A stretch of 64,000 bases of DNA from Burkholderiales bacterium (GCA_020697255.1 JAJFBE010000009.1:24001-88000); one strand, 5' to 3'. Shown: positions 51,649 through 61,774, counted from the first letter of the stretch. Notes: a model not told the origin generated them from the letters alone. Program-made: numbers and translations.

Positions 51649-53886
51649 ATGGTTACGGTAAGACACGAGTTTCATGATCCGGATTCATGGCTTGATATTC
51701 AAAAAAGGTATTTCACACCTGAGGAGTGCAAACAATTTCAATTAGCTATTGATATTGCTAAACAATATTATACCGGACAAAAATTTTATCCAACTGATGT
51801 GGACTTAATGCTTCATGCCTTGACTTGTGCTAATAAGGTGGCAGAATTAAATCTTTTTGCTGATGCAGTTATAGCGACAATTTTATTTGCGGTACCAAAA
51901 TTTTGCCCCGATGACTGGCGGCAGGAGCTCGCCAAATTTGAGCCTAAAGTTATTGAATTAATTGACGGTGTAACCCGGGTTACAAAGATCAGAAGGCTTG
52001 GGGCACTTGCTGATGTTGAAAATGAAGATGAGAAAAAAGTACAGGTAGAAGTAGTTCGTAAAATGCTATTGGCAATGGTTAGTGACATTCGTGTAGTCCT
52101 GATTTTATTAGTTGGGCGTGGTGAATTAATGCTACATCTAAAATCATGTAAAGATACTGAATTAATTCATAAAATAGCTGTTGAAACTGTAGAGATTTTT
52201 TCACCTTTGGCTAATCGCTTAGGTGTATGGCAGATTAAATGGGAGTTAGAAGATTTATCTTTTAAATATATGCACCCGGATCAATACAAAAAAATTGCCA
52301 AATTATTGGATGAAACACGTGAAGAGCGTTTAGAGTATATAGAGAATATCAAGCAATATTTATCAAGCCAAATGCAAGAAAGCGGCATTAAAGATTTCCA
52401 GATTTCTGGTAGGGCAAAGCATATTTACTCTATCTGGAAAAAGATGAGTAAAAAAAATTATGATTTTGATGATTTATATGATATTCGTGCAGTTAGGGTT
52501 TTAGTTCCTGAAGTTCGTGACTGCTATACAGTTCTAGGGATACTACACACCAAATATTCGCCAATACCTGGCGAATTTGATGACTATATATCCAATCCAA
52601 AGGCTAATAATTATCAGAGTCTACATACGTGTGTAACCGGGCCGGATGATCGGGTAATTGAAATACAAATCCGTACTTTTGCGATGCATACACATGCTGA
52701 GTATGGGGTTGCGGCGCATTGGCGGTATAAAGAATTTGGCGATAAGCACGTAGAAAACAATGCTGATTTTGCCGAAAAATTGGCCTGGCTAAGACAAATT
52801 CTTGATTGGCGTGAAGAGCTGACTGATCATAAGGATATCACAGATATTTTTAAGAACGAAATTTTTAAAGACACAATTTATGTAATGACGCCAAATGGAA
52901 AAGTTATTTCATTACCAAATGGTTCAACTGCAGTAGATTTTGCTTATGCAGTCCATAGCGCTATCGGGCATAAATGCCGGGGAGCAAAAGTCGATGGACA
53001 AATAATACCATTGGCAACACCCCTTAAAAATGGGCAGCGGGTAGAAATTTTAACGGTTAAATCCGGTGGCCCTAGTATAAATTGGATACACGATGGCTTG
53101 GTTAAAAGTCCAAAAGCGATTAGTCATATAAGGCGTTATATTCGTGAGCAAAACTACGAGGAATTTTTTGCCAATGGTTCGGAGATATTTGAACGTGAGT
53201 TATCCAAGTTCCCGGCTAATATAAGACCAGAGCTTAGTCAAATTGTATCAGCACTTGGCTATACTGATGAAAAGAATATTTGTGTAGATTTGGGTAAAGG
53301 TGATTTATCTCCGGTATCTATCAGGGAAGCAATTAATAAACTAATTAAAAAGGAGCAACATTCCAAGGTAGAAGATATAGATTTAGATAAGGCTGCATTT
53401 GAGTTTAAACCGAATGCTTCGGTAAATAAATCAAAAAGTTTATCTGGTATTATGGTTGACGGAGTCTCAGGTATTGTTACGCATATTGCTAAATGTTGCA
53501 AACCTTTACCGGGAGATTCAATAATTGGTTTTGTTACACAAGGTCATGGTGTAGCAATTCATCGTAATAATTGTGTTGGTCTTAAACGTCAGGCTAAGTT
53601 ATTCCCGCAAAAAGTAGTACAAGTTAGCTGGGGGGATTCTACCCATAAAGCAGTATTTAATGTTGATGTTGAGGTTATTGCCAATGATCGCTCGGGTCTT
53701 TTACGAGATTTAACTGACTTGTTTTCTCGCGAAAAAATTAATATAGATAGTTTACGTACCTCATCTAAAAATAACCGCGCAATAATGATTTTTACAATTC
53801 AAATTCAGGGTGGAGCTTTTGATTTTACGCCATTAATAAGCCGAATTTTTACAATAAATGGTGTACTTGAGGTCCTCCGTAAATAA
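51649..53886 (+). CDS. relA: GTP pyrophosphokinase RelA (monofunctional type)
   Basis: 745 aa. The N-terminal hydrolase domain has lost the HD pair (TILFAVPKF where SpoT has LLHDVIED), so hydrolysis is unlikely. The synthetase domain has GRAKHIYSIWKKM, YDIRAVRVL, the acidic EFDD motif typical of RelA (bifunctional enzymes have a basic RxKD), NYQSLHT and EIQIRT. A TGS domain (VMTPNGKVISLPNGSTAVDFAYAVH), a conserved-Cys region (IAKCCKPLPGD) and an ACT domain complete it. It makes (p)ppGpp on amino-acid starvation. No spoT lies in the window. Confidence 0.94.
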   Translation: MVTVRHEFHDPDSWLDIQKRYFTPEECKQFQLAIDIAKQYYTGQKFYPTDVDLMLHALTCANKVAELNLFADAVIATILFAVPKFCPDDWRQELAKFEPKVIELIDGVTRVTKIRRLGALADVENEDEKKVQVEVVRKMLLAMVSDIRVVLILLVGRGELMLHLKSCKDTELIHKIAVETVEIFSPLANRLGVWQIKWELEDLSFKYMHPDQYKKIAKLLDETREERLEYIENIKQYLSSQMQESGIKDFQISGRAKHIYSIWKKMSKKNYDFDDLYDIRAVRVLVPEVRDCYTVLGILHTKYSPIPGEFDDYISNPKANNYQSLHTCVTGPDDRVIEIQIRTFAMHTHAEYGVAAHWRYKEFGDKHVENNADFAEKLAWLRQILDWREELTDHKDITDIFKNEIFKDTIYVMTPNGKVISLPNGSTAVDFAYAVHSAIGHKCRGAKVDGQIIPLATPLKNGQRVEILTVKSGGPSINWIHDGLVKSPKAISHIRRYIREQNYEEFFANGSEIFERELSKFPANIRPELSQIVSALGYTDEKNICVDLGKGDLSPVSIREAINKLIKKEQHSKVEDIDLDKAAFEFKPNASVNKSKSLSGIMVDGVSGIVTHIAKCCKPLPGDSIIGFVTQGHGVAIHRNNCVGLKRQAKLFPQKVVQVSWGDSTHKAVFNVDVEVIANDRSGLLRDLTDLFSREKINIDSLRTSSKNNRAIMIFTIQIQGGAFDFTPLISRIFTINGVLEVLRK

Positions 53887-53955
53887 CTGTAATGCTGCCG
53901 TAATTTACGAAATATGTTAAAATCTTAGGCTTAATAAATTTATAAGGATTTTAAT

Positions 53956-54441
53956 ATGCCATCATTTGATACCGTATCTGTTGTAGATAAAGTAGAACTT
54001 GCTAATAGCCTGGATCAGGCAAATAAAGAAATTACTAACCGCTTCGATTTTAAAGGTAGTGATGCTCGTGTTGAGTGTAAAGAACTAGAGATTACTCTTT
54101 ATGCTGATGATGATTTCAAACTTGGTCAGGTAAAAGATGTCTTAGTCGGCAAAATGTCCAAACGCGGTATTGATGTACGTGTTTTGGAAGAAGGTAAAAA
54201 AGAAAAAGTTAGCGGCAACAAAATGAAGGAAGTAATCCAGGTTAAAAATGGTATTAGCCAGGAGTTGGGCAAGAAAATGGTCAAAATTGTCAAAGATAGT
54301 AAAATGAAAGTACAAGCTAGCATTCAAGGTGATGCAGTTCGTATAACTGGAGCTAAGCGTGATGATTTGCAGGCAGCTATGCAGTTACTAAAAAAAGAAG
54401 TTACTGAGCAGCCGCTTCAATTTGAAAATTTTCGGGATTAG
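53956..54441 (+). CDS. YajQ family cyclic di-GMP-binding protein
   Basis: 161 aa with the family start [30 protein letters not shown], the KGIDVR-like segment (KRGIDVRV) and the C-terminal [18 protein letters not shown]. Homologues bind cyclic di-GMP and nucleic acids; the exact role here is unknown. The ribosome binding site is AAGGA. The metN-like gene follows after 5 bases. Confidence 0.95.
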   Translation: MPSFDTVSVVDKVELANSLDQANKEITNRFDFKGSDARVECKELEITLYADDDFKLGQVKDVLVGKMSKRGIDVRVLEEGKKEKVSGNKMKEVIQVKNGISQELGKKMVKIVKDSKMKVQASIQGDAVRITGAKRDDLQAAMQLLKKEVTEQPLQFENFRD

Positions 54442-54446
54442 TATAC

Positions 54447-55472
54447 GTGATTGAGGTCAAAAATCTAAGTTTATCCTATTCAAATAAAAAGCAAAAGGTG
54501 CAGGTATTAAATAATGTCTCTCTATCTGTAGCTAAGGGGGAAATTTATGGCATTATTGGTAAATCAGGTGCGGGTAAATCTACTTTATTAAAAAGCCTAA
54601 ACTTATTAGAAAAGCCAGATTCAGGTAGTGTGGTTATTGATGGTATTGACATAACTAAAATAAAAAAAGATGAATTACGTAAAATCCGCCAGTCTATTGG
54701 CATGATTTTTCAGGGGTTTAATCTATTAAATTCTAAAACAGCCTTTGATAATGTTGCATTACCTTTGATTTTACAGGGCAAATTAACTAAATCAGAAATT
54801 AAAACTAAAGTTGATGGCTTGCTTGCTTTAGTGGGTTTAAGTGATTTTGCACATAAGCATCCAGATAGTTTATCCGGAGGACAAAAGCAGCGTCTGGGGA
54901 TTGCCAGGGCGCTAACTACTGATCCCATAATACTATTAAGTGATGAGGCGACCTCAGCACTTGACCCGGAGACAACCAATAGTATCCTGGAGTTACTTTT
55001 AACCATAAATGAAAAATTTGGTTTGACAATAGTATTAATTACACATGAAATAGATGTAATCCGTAAAATTTGTGATAAGGTTGCAGTGATAGATAAGGGT
55101 GTTATAGTTGAAAGTGGTACTACAGTAGATGTGATTTTGCATCCTAAGCATGAATTAACCCGTAAGTTGATAATAGAAGAAGAATCGCACCGATATCTGG
55201 AGCAGGTATCAGATTTTTATAAATTTGATAAAACAGATAACAGCCATTTAGTCGTAATCTCGTTTATTGGGAATACGGCATTTGATCCTATTTTAGGCCA
55301 AATCTCGCATGAGCTGGATATCACATTTAGTATTTTACGCGGTGAGCTTGGGCGTATAAAAAAAATGCCTTTTGGGCAAATGTTAGTCGAAGTTCGTGGT
55401 TCGGTATCACAGTTAGATAACGCATTAAAAATATTTAAACAATTAAATGTCCATTATGAACTAATTGCTTAA
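54447..55472 (+). CDS. MetN-like ABC transporter ATP-binding protein, without adjacent MetI/MetQ
   Basis: 341 aa. Walker A GKSGAGKST is near residues 38-46, signature LSGGQKQRLGIARAL near 140, Walker B ILLSDEATSALDP near 162. The C-terminal 70 residues (RGELGRIKKMPFGQMLVEVRG...) form a NIL-like regulatory domain as in MetN. MetN normally pairs with membrane MetI and binding protein MetQ for methionine uptake; neither gene is next to it here. The start is GTG, 5 bases after yajQ. Confidence 0.88.
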   Translation: MIEVKNLSLSYSNKKQKVQVLNNVSLSVAKGEIYGIIGKSGAGKSTLLKSLNLLEKPDSGSVVIDGIDITKIKKDELRKIRQSIGMIFQGFNLLNSKTAFDNVALPLILQGKLTKSEIKTKVDGLLALVGLSDFAHKHPDSLSGGQKQRLGIARALTTDPIILLSDEATSALDPETTNSILELLLTINEKFGLTIVLITHEIDVIRKICDKVAVIDKGVIVESGTTVDVILHPKHELTRKLIIEEESHRYLEQVSDFYKFDKTDNSHLVVISFIGNTAFDPILGQISHELDITFSILRGELGRIKKMPFGQMLVEVRGSVSQLDNALKIFKQLNVHYELIA

Positions 55473-55531
55473 TTTAATATGGTACTATCGTTACTAAATG
55501 AAAACTATTTTGTTTTTAAAGAGGTTTTACA

Positions 55532-55897
55532 ATGAAAATAGTTAATAAATTTTTTTATAGTCTATTTTTTGTGCTTATTTTATTTATGAATGTAACCATG
55601 GCGGCTGATAGACAACCGCAGGAAGTTCCTTTAATTGATCAAGCTGGAGATAGAGCTCCATCGCCACAGGTAATGGATGATGATGAAATTACACTCGCTA
55701 ACGTTTGTAAAGAAGTATGTATGTGCTGTGAAGGCGCGCTTCAATGCTGTAAGGTAGCGGCTAATTGCTGTTGCCAAAATTCCAAAATAGCTGCTATAAA
55801 CTGCAGTTTGGCTATTCTTGATGCTGAATGCTGCTGTTGTTCTGTTATACAGCACCGAGTAAATTTAATTGAGCCTGATGATCAATTTATGGACTAA
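55532..55897 (+). CDS. Exported cysteine-rich protein, unknown
   Basis: 121 aa with a signal peptide ([19 protein letters not shown], cleavage near TMA-AD). After an acidic Pro/Asp stretch, residues about 55-108 contain 14 Cys in clusters ([27 protein letters not shown]), then an acidic tail. The number and pairing suggest a disulfide-rich or metal-binding module. I recognise no family. An AAAGAGG ribosome binding site supports it. It sits 14 bases upstream of lepA and may be co-transcribed. Confidence 0.7.
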   Translation: MKIVNKFFYSLFFVLILFMNVTMAADRQPQEVPLIDQAGDRAPSPQVMDDDEITLANVCKEVCMCCEGALQCCKVAANCCCQNSKIAAINCSLAILDAECCCCSVIQHRVNLIEPDDQFMD

Positions 55898-55911
55898 TTA
55901 AGAAAGATACT

Positions 55912-57705
55912 ATGCAACAAAAAAATATTCGTAATTTTTCAATAATTGCCCACATTGATCATGGCAAGTCAACGCTTGCTGATAGGTTTATTGAGTTTTG
56001 CGGTGGTTTGGATAAACGTGAGATGAATACTCAAGTTCTTGATTCTATGGATATAGAAAAGGAACGGGGAATTACCATTAAAGCGCAAACGGCAGCATTA
56101 ACGTATAAAGCCCTGGATGGACAAATTTATAACCTTAATTTGATTGACACTCCAGGGCATGTAGATTTTTCTTATGAAGTATCACGTTCACTCTCTGCGT
56201 GTGAAGGCGCGCTACTTGTAGTAGATGCATCCCAGGGAGTTGAAGCGCAAACGGTAGCCAATTGTTATACGGCAGTGGAATTGGGTGTTGAAGTACTACC
56301 GGTATTAAATAAAATTGATTTACCCTCGGCTGAACCAGACCGGGTGTGCCAGGAAATAGAGGATATCATAGGCCTTGAAGCGATGGAGGCTGTTCATTGT
56401 TCGGCCAAAACCGGGTTAGGAATACAAGATGCTTTAGAGTTGGTGGTAAATAAAGTCCCGCCACCTACAGGAGATGAAGATAAGCCATTAAAAGCATTAA
56501 TAGTTGATTCATGGTTTGATAATTACGTTGGCGTAGTGATGCTGGTACGTGTAGTAGACGGTAAACTTAAGCCAAAAGATAAAATAAGATTTATGAGCAA
56601 CAATGCTATGTTTTTATGTGAGCAGGTGGGGGTATTCACGCCGAAGTCAGTTAATAAAGACAGTTTATCTGCTGGACAGGTAGGTTTTATTATTGCCGGT
56701 ATTAAAGAATTGCAATATGCTAAGGTTGGAGATACAATAACTCTGGAGAATAATCCGGCACCTGAACGCCTGCCTGGATTTAAAGAAATTCAGCCTAAAG
56801 TATTTGCTGGCCTTTATCCGGTAGAATCGCATGATTACGAAGCACTGCGTGATTCATTAGAAAAATTAAAATTAAACGATGCTTCCCTTTATTATGAACC
56901 AGAAGTTTCTCAGGCATTAGGCTTTGGCTTTAGGTGTGGCTTTCTTGGGTTATTGCATATGGAAATCGTCCAGGAACGCCTGGAACGCGAATTTGACATG
57001 GATTTAATTACTACTGCGCCAACGGTAGTATATCAAATTTTATTAAAGGACGGGGAGACTTTAGATATCGAAAACCCGGCACGTTTACCAGATCCTAGTA
57101 AGGTTGATGAAATACGGGAGCCAATGATTACTGCTAATATTTTAGTGCCAAATGATTATTTAGGTGCAGTTATGACCTTATGTAATGAAAAGCGTGGTGT
57201 ACAATTAAATATGCAGTACATGGGACGTCAGGTGATGCTTAATTATGCAATGCCATTAAATGAAGTAGTCTTAGATTTTTTTGATAAATTAAAATCGGTA
57301 TCGCGTGGTTATGCATCATTTGATTATGAATTTAAAGAATTTCAGGCATCTGATTTGGTTAAATTGGATATTTTGGTAAATGGTGAGAAGGTTGATTCCT
57401 TATCTCTAATTATCCACAGATCTACAGCACAATACCGCGGACGTGCCCTTGCCGCGAAACTACGCGAGCTAATCCCACGCCAGATGTTTGATATTGCAGT
57501 GCAAGCTGCTATTGGTTCGCATATTATAGCTCGTGAAACAATAAAAGCTATGCGTAAGAATGTATTGGCTAAATGTTATGGTGGTGATATCAGCCGGAAG
57601 AAAAAATTATTAGAAAAACAAAAAGCCGGTAAGAAACGTATGAAGCAGGTAGGAAATGTAGAGATTCCGCAGACTGCATTTTTGGCTGTATTACAAGTTG
57701 ACTAA
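55912..57705 (+). CDS. lepA: Elongation factor 4 (LepA)
   Basis: 597 aa, the usual length. G1 [14 protein letters not shown] is near residues 11-24, then [24 protein letters not shown] and [10 protein letters not shown]. The LepA-specific C-terminal domain ([25 protein letters not shown]) is present. It is a ribosomal GTPase affecting translation under stress. Its 3' end overlaps pth by 8 bases. Confidence 0.98.
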   Translation: MQQKNIRNFSIIAHIDHGKSTLADRFIEFCGGLDKREMNTQVLDSMDIEKERGITIKAQTAALTYKALDGQIYNLNLIDTPGHVDFSYEVSRSLSACEGALLVVDASQGVEAQTVANCYTAVELGVEVLPVLNKIDLPSAEPDRVCQEIEDIIGLEAMEAVHCSAKTGLGIQDALELVVNKVPPPTGDEDKPLKALIVDSWFDNYVGVVMLVRVVDGKLKPKDKIRFMSNNAMFLCEQVGVFTPKSVNKDSLSAGQVGFIIAGIKELQYAKVGDTITLENNPAPERLPGFKEIQPKVFAGLYPVESHDYEALRDSLEKLKLNDASLYYEPEVSQALGFGFRCGFLGLLHMEIVQERLEREFDMDLITTAPTVVYQILLKDGETLDIENPARLPDPSKVDEIREPMITANILVPNDYLGAVMTLCNEKRGVQLNMQYMGRQVMLNYAMPLNEVVLDFFDKLKSVSRGYASFDYEFKEFQASDLVKLDILVNGEKVDSLSLIIHRSTAQYRGRALAAKLRELIPRQMFDIAVQAAIGSHIIARETIKAMRKNVLAKCYGGDISRKKKLLEKQKAGKKRMKQVGNVEIPQTAFLAVLQVD

Positions 57706-58270
57706 GATCAAGTTAATCGTAGGTTTGGGCAATCCCGGGGCAGAATATGCTGCTACCCGGCATAATGTAGGTTTTTGGTTTATTGATTTGCTTGCCGATA
57801 AATTTAAAAGTGTTCTACGTACAGAAGGTAAATTCTTTGCTGAAGTTGGTAAGTTTAGATATGAAGATAATGATGTGTGGTTACTAAAGCCGCAGACATT
57901 TATGAATTTATCTGGTAAGTCAATTTTAGCATTGGCATCATTTTATAAAATTCTACCAAATGAGATATTGGTGGTTCATGATGAGCTGGATTTTGCGCCC
58001 GGGATTGCCAAACTAAAACTAGGTGGTGGGGCCGGTGGGCATAATGGTTTAAAGTCAACCGAATCTGTAATTAGTAAAGATTTTTGGCGTCTTCGCCTGG
58101 GCATTGGACACCCGGGTGATAAAAATAAAGTATCTTCTTTCGTGTTAAAAAAACCGCTAAAAGATGAAGAAATAGAAATCCTGAATGCGATGGACCGTGC
58201 AGCAAAAATTATTCCATCTCTACTATCCGGCGAACAAAATATAGCAATGAAAACCCTGCATACTATTTAG
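57698..58270 (+). CDS. pth: Peptidyl-tRNA hydrolase
   Basis: 190 aa. [20 protein letters not shown] holds the catalytic His, then [22 protein letters not shown] with the Asp, and [12 protein letters not shown]. It recycles peptidyl-tRNA dropped from ribosomes. The TTG start overlaps the end of lepA by 8 bases; no ATG fits the family N-terminus and the ribosome binding site is weak, so coupling to lepA is likely. Confidence 0.96.
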   Translation: MTKIKLIVGLGNPGAEYAATRHNVGFWFIDLLADKFKSVLRTEGKFFAEVGKFRYEDNDVWLLKPQTFMNLSGKSILALASFYKILPNEILVVHDELDFAPGIAKLKLGGGAGGHNGLKSTESVISKDFWRLRLGIGHPGDKNKVSSFVLKKPLKDEEIEILNAMDRAAKIIPSLLSGEQNIAMKTLHTI

Positions 58271-58473
58271 CAATCTTGAAAATAGTTCTACATGACTGTT
58301 TCTGTTTTTTCTAGTACAATCCCCCCTTCAATATTGTTAATATAACAAAAATGTAAATTAATATACTCAAAATATTTGAAATCACCAAATTTCAGTTTGC
58401 TTGAGTATCAGCTGCCGGAATGCTCGGGAAATTACATCCTGATTTTTCTGTGGTTTATTACAAAGGAAATAAA

Positions 58474-59637
58474 ATGAAAATTTATAAATTAAGGGTTTAC
58501 TTGTTTAATTTATTTTTTGTGCTACTTTTATGCACAGGCGTATCCAATGCCGGCCAATTAATGGTATGTAAGCTTTATACCGGTACTGGTGACGCCACCG
58601 TTTATGCCGATACAGTTGGATGGTTTGTATATAAAACAAAAGGCGCGTTGAAGCCTATACCTATGAGGTTTCCTGAACACAGGGAAATGGATATACATAA
58701 TGAAGAAGACGCTTTTCCTATCCCTCACGGATTTATACTACTTGAAAGTTATATAAAGAAAATAGTTTTTCATAGTGATGACGAAAATAGAAAACTTCAG
58801 GCTACGCTTGAGCTAGTTCAGAATCCAAACAAGTGGAGCTATAAAGCCTCAGGTTCGTATAATGGAAAACCATTAGCCTCTCGAGTAACTTGCTCTGAAG
58901 CAATTTATTTCGCTGATCCGCTAGATAATGAAGACCGAAAAACTTATTCATACAAATTTCTAAAAGCTCAAGAAGTTGCAAATTATTCAATGGAAGGTAG
59001 TGAGCTACATGATGGCGGCGACCAGGAGGTAATAAAGAAGCCGGAGCAGGCGGCGGAAACAAAGCTACCTACTCCAGTTGAACTGGCCCGTGATAGGACT
59101 AATAGCAATACAACAGCTACAGAGTACGGAGCATGCGCAGCATACGTACAGTATAAAGATACCAAAAATTATCCTGCGAATAACGCTTGGCCACTTAATA
59201 TTAGTTGGAGGTATTCTCTTGTAAAGGGTGCAACATTAAAACAGGATATGCACACCATGTCAACATGTATTAATGGTCGTGCAAATACTCATGAGAGTAT
59301 TAACAATCAAATTAATTTTTCTACTAATGGTTCAAGAGATAATCCTCAGGTTACAAAAATTGTAGGGGAATTTCGTGTACATGATGGTAATATTAAGTGG
59401 AGCATTTTAAGAAATACAGATAACACCTTTAGGATTGAATTTAGAGATAAAAATATTTTCAACGTGGTACAAGGTTCAATAAATTGCGTTACTGATAGTA
59501 AGCCATTGACACAATTACCCCAACCAAAAATTCCGATGACTGGGAGAACAAGCCATAGTTACATATATGTAACCCCGCCTATTGAGGAACAGCAAAAAGA
59601 TGGTACTTGCTGTGGTGATAACTGCGTTTTAAGTTAA
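58474..59637 (+). CDS. Large exported protein of unknown function
   Basis: 387 aa from ATG 58474 (AAAGGAAA just upstream); ATG 58420 would add 18 residues ahead of the signal peptide. The signal peptide cleaves near SNA-GQ. Two modules are visible, each opening with a Cys and a Trp-containing strand: MVCKLYTG...VGWFVYK near residue 27, and YGACAAYVQYK...PLNISWRYSL near residue 225. They are joined by an Ala/Thr/Glu-rich linker. This resembles a doubled version of the small exported proteins at 20562 and 36130. The C-terminus has three Cys (TCCGDNCVLS). No known family. Confidence 0.7.
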   Translation: MKIYKLRVYLFNLFFVLLLCTGVSNAGQLMVCKLYTGTGDATVYADTVGWFVYKTKGALKPIPMRFPEHREMDIHNEEDAFPIPHGFILLESYIKKIVFHSDDENRKLQATLELVQNPNKWSYKASGSYNGKPLASRVTCSEAIYFADPLDNEDRKTYSYKFLKAQEVANYSMEGSELHDGGDQEVIKKPEQAAETKLPTPVELARDRTNSNTTATEYGACAAYVQYKDTKNYPANNAWPLNISWRYSLVKGATLKQDMHTMSTCINGRANTHESINNQINFSTNGSRDNPQVTKIVGEFRVHDGNIKWSILRNTDNTFRIEFRDKNIFNVVQGSINCVTDSKPLTQLPQPKIPMTGRTSHSYIYVTPPIEEQQKDGTCCGDNCVLS

Positions 59638-59656
59638 TTAATCTTATCTGATCTAT

Positions 59657-59698
59657 AAACCGCTACAGCCTCTTAACAATGCGTGTCAGCGGTTTTTT
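59657..59698 (+). terminator. Rho-independent terminator after the exported-protein gene
   Basis: AAACCGCT (59657-59664) pairs with AGCGGTTT (59688-59695), followed by TTT; the 23-base loop is long. 20 bases after the stop. Confidence 0.75.
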
Positions 59699-59761
59699 AT
59701 ATCTTAGTGTAACTGATTTTTTTCGGCCTGCTTTTAATCCGATAAAAAGTGCGAATTATAT

Positions 59762-59791
59762 TTGACTTTTTGGTGACTTATTAGATATAAT
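59762..59791 (+). promoter_or_regulatory. Promoter of the tRNA cluster
   Basis: TTGACT (59762-59767), 18-base spacer, TATAAT (59786-59791), 24 bases upstream of the first tRNA-Gly. Confidence 0.8.
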
Positions 59792-59814
59792 CCACTCCTC
59801 GTGTTTAGTTTGAT

Positions 59815-59890
<76 letters not shown>

Positions 59891-59910
59891 AAACTAAATT
59901 TATAAATTAT

Positions 59911-60030
59911 TTATCGCCAGCATATGCTTATAGAGCAAGGAATAGCTGGAACAAAGCAAGCGAAATGTACTACTGGTACATGAGCATTGCGACTTCCAGC
60001 GTATAACGCAGCTATATAAGATATAGGCTG
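59911..60030 (-). repeat. Dispersed repeat family C, inverted copy between the tRNA-Gly genes
   Basis: Read on the minus strand it matches the copies at 34458-34587 and 61646-61774: GCTGCGTTATACGCTGGAAG, ATGCTCATGTACCAGTAGTACATT, CTTGCTTTGTTCCAGCTATTCCTTG and AGCATATGCTGGC blocks. The central GTACCAGTAGTAC is palindromic. Confidence 0.75.
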
Positions 60031-60039
60031 GATAATAAA

Positions 60040-60115
<76 letters not shown>

Positions 60116-60130
60116 GCTAAGTGTTATTAT

Positions 60131-60204
60131 GGCGGGGTAGCAGAGTGGTTATGCAGCGGCCTGCAAAGCCGTGGACGCCGGTTCGATTCCGACCCTCGCC
60201 TCCA
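60131..60204 (+). tRNA. tRNA-Cys (GCA)
   Basis: 74 nt; acceptor GGCGGGG paired with CCTCGCC, anticodon GCA at 60163-60165, encoded TCCA end. Confidence 0.96.
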
Positions 60205-60230
60205 AAATAGATGGTGCGTTTTTTTTCAAT

Positions 60231-60320
60231 GCCGCGGTGGCGAAACAGGTAGACGCAAGGGATTTAAAATCCCTCGGGACTTATCCTCCCGTGCCGGTTC
60301 GATTCCGGCCCGCGGCACCA
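60231..60320 (+). tRNA. tRNA-Leu (TAA)
   Basis: 90 nt class II tRNA with a long variable arm (CGGGACTTATCCTCCCG). The anticodon stem AGGGA/TCCCT encloses the loop TTTAAAA, giving anticodon TAA at 60265-60267. CCA is encoded. Confidence 0.96.
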
Positions 60321-60366
60321 TCTTACCTTTCAAGAAACTAAGGTTTCTTTTATAGAATTTCACTTT

Positions 60367-60831
60367 ATGATATTTCAAGTTAGCCTAACCAAAAATATAC
60401 GTAAACCATACCAACCAAAATTAAATCAAGTAAAATCCTACATTAAGCATTCATTAGTTAAAAAATTTGGTGTAATAAATATCGCTATAGTAATTGTATC
60501 AACTAAAGTTTCGCATGAATTAAACCTTAAATATAGAGGCCGTGATTATCCAACCAACGTTATTTCTTTAGAGGATAGAAGTACCCGGGAAGAGTTTAAT
60601 ATTCTTCAAGGAGAGCTGGTTTTATGTGATGAAATAATTGTAAATGAGTCAAAACAGCTTGGAAATATTGAGGGGCACTATGCGCATATGATAGTACATG
60701 GAGTATTGCATTTGCAAGGTTTTGATCATATACAAGATGATGAAGCTATGCGTATGGAAAATTTGGAAGTACAAATTTTAAACGATTTGGGCTTTGCTAA
60801 TCCATACAAATTAGGAATTGGGGAGAGATGA
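60367..60831 (+). CDS. ybeY: Endoribonuclease YbeY
   Basis: 154 aa metalloprotein for rRNA maturation and quality control. The three-His zinc motif is HGVLHLQGFDH near residues 115-125, preceded by YRGRDYPTNVISL and GELVLCDE. Its stop overlaps the ATG of ybeX (ATGATGA). The order ybeY-ybeX-lnt is conserved in proteobacteria. Confidence 0.96.
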   Translation: MIFQVSLTKNIRKPYQPKLNQVKSYIKHSLVKKFGVINIAIVIVSTKVSHELNLKYRGRDYPTNVISLEDRSTREEFNILQGELVLCDEIIVNESKQLGNIEGHYAHMIVHGVLHLQGFDHIQDDEAMRMENLEVQILNDLGFANPYKLGIGER

Positions 60832-61649
60832 TGAAAAAGTTAAAGATATTAGATCAAATATTTCATGCGCAAATCCGGGACAAAGAGGATTTGCTAACGG
60901 CCCTACATGAGGCCACTGAAAAAAATATTATTGATAGCGATATTCTGCCAATAATTGAATCAGCACTGCAAATAAATGAATTACGGGCAAAAGATATAAT
61001 GATTCCACGTAACCAGGTTGATGTGTTGGATATTAATGACAGTATTGAAGTTTTGATTAATAAAATCTTAACCACAGGTCATTCCAGGTTTCCGGTGATA
61101 GATGGCGAGATCAGCAAGATTGTTGGTATTTTTCATAGTAAGGATCTGATTCGCTATATGGAAAACCCGGGAGAGTTTAGTTTGCGCTCTTACTTGCGTG
61201 AAGCATATTTTATCCCGGAAATTAAGCATCTGGATAGTCTTATGTATGAGATGCGGGTTAAGCAGGTACACTTGGCAATTGTCGTTGATGAATTTACCAA
61301 TATTGTTGGTATTGTATCCCTGGAAATGATTGTAGAGCAATTAGTCGGTGATATAGAAGATGAGTATGATTCTGTAGAGGGTGAGCGTGAAATATTAGAG
61401 GTAGATGTAAATACTTATCGGGTAAAAGGACATTGTAAATTAGCTGAAATAAATAGTAAATTGGGGCTTAATTGGCATGATGACCAGGTAGAAACAGTGA
61501 GCGGTTTTTTAAGCAAGGTTTTAGGGCGTATTCCAGTTAGCGGGGAGATCTTAAGCTTTGCCGGGGTAAGCATTGATGTGATTAATGCAGATAGTCGCAA
61601 AGTTAAGTTATTAAGTATAAAGAAACTCGACACCCCAAACATGGTGTAA
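60828..61649 (+). CDS. CBS-domain HlyC/CorC family protein (YbeX-like)
   Basis: 273 aa soluble protein. Helical start, then two CBS domains (MIPRNQVDVLDIND...GHSRFPVID and VKQVHLAIVVDEFTNIVGIVSLEMI, about residues 60-175), and a C-terminal CorC/HlyC ligand-binding domain from about 190. Proposed roles are in magnesium/cobalt handling and ribosome maturation. The start has GGGGAG at 60820-60825; the second ATG at 60831 is equally usable. The stop codon sits in a family C repeat. Confidence 0.93.
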   Translation: MMKKLKILDQIFHAQIRDKEDLLTALHEATEKNIIDSDILPIIESALQINELRAKDIMIPRNQVDVLDINDSIEVLINKILTTGHSRFPVIDGEISKIVGIFHSKDLIRYMENPGEFSLRSYLREAYFIPEIKHLDSLMYEMRVKQVHLAIVVDEFTNIVGIVSLEMIVEQLVGDIEDEYDSVEGEREILEVDVNTYRVKGHCKLAEINSKLGLNWHDDQVETVSGFLSKVLGRIPVSGEILSFAGVSIDVINADSRKVKLLSIKKLDTPNMV

Positions 61650-61774
61650 TTACCTATCCTATATTTTACATAGCTGTGTCATACGCTACAAGACCCAATC
61701 CTCATGTACTAAATGTATATTTCGGTTGCGATGTGTAGCTATTCCTTGCTCTGTAAACATATGTTGGTAGTTAC
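61646..61774 (+). repeat. Dispersed repeat family C, full copy 2
   Basis: Bounded by GTAATTAC and GTAGTTAC and collinear with 34458-34587 (TAGCTGTGTCATACGCTACAAGAC, CTCATGTACTAAATGTA, GTAGCTATTCCTTGCTCT). It begins at the stop codon of the ybeX-like gene. Confidence 0.8.

Noticed and set aside
51649..53886. Bifunctional SpoT/Rel
   Set aside because: The hydrolase HD pair is missing and the synthetase has the acidic EFDD motif of RelA.
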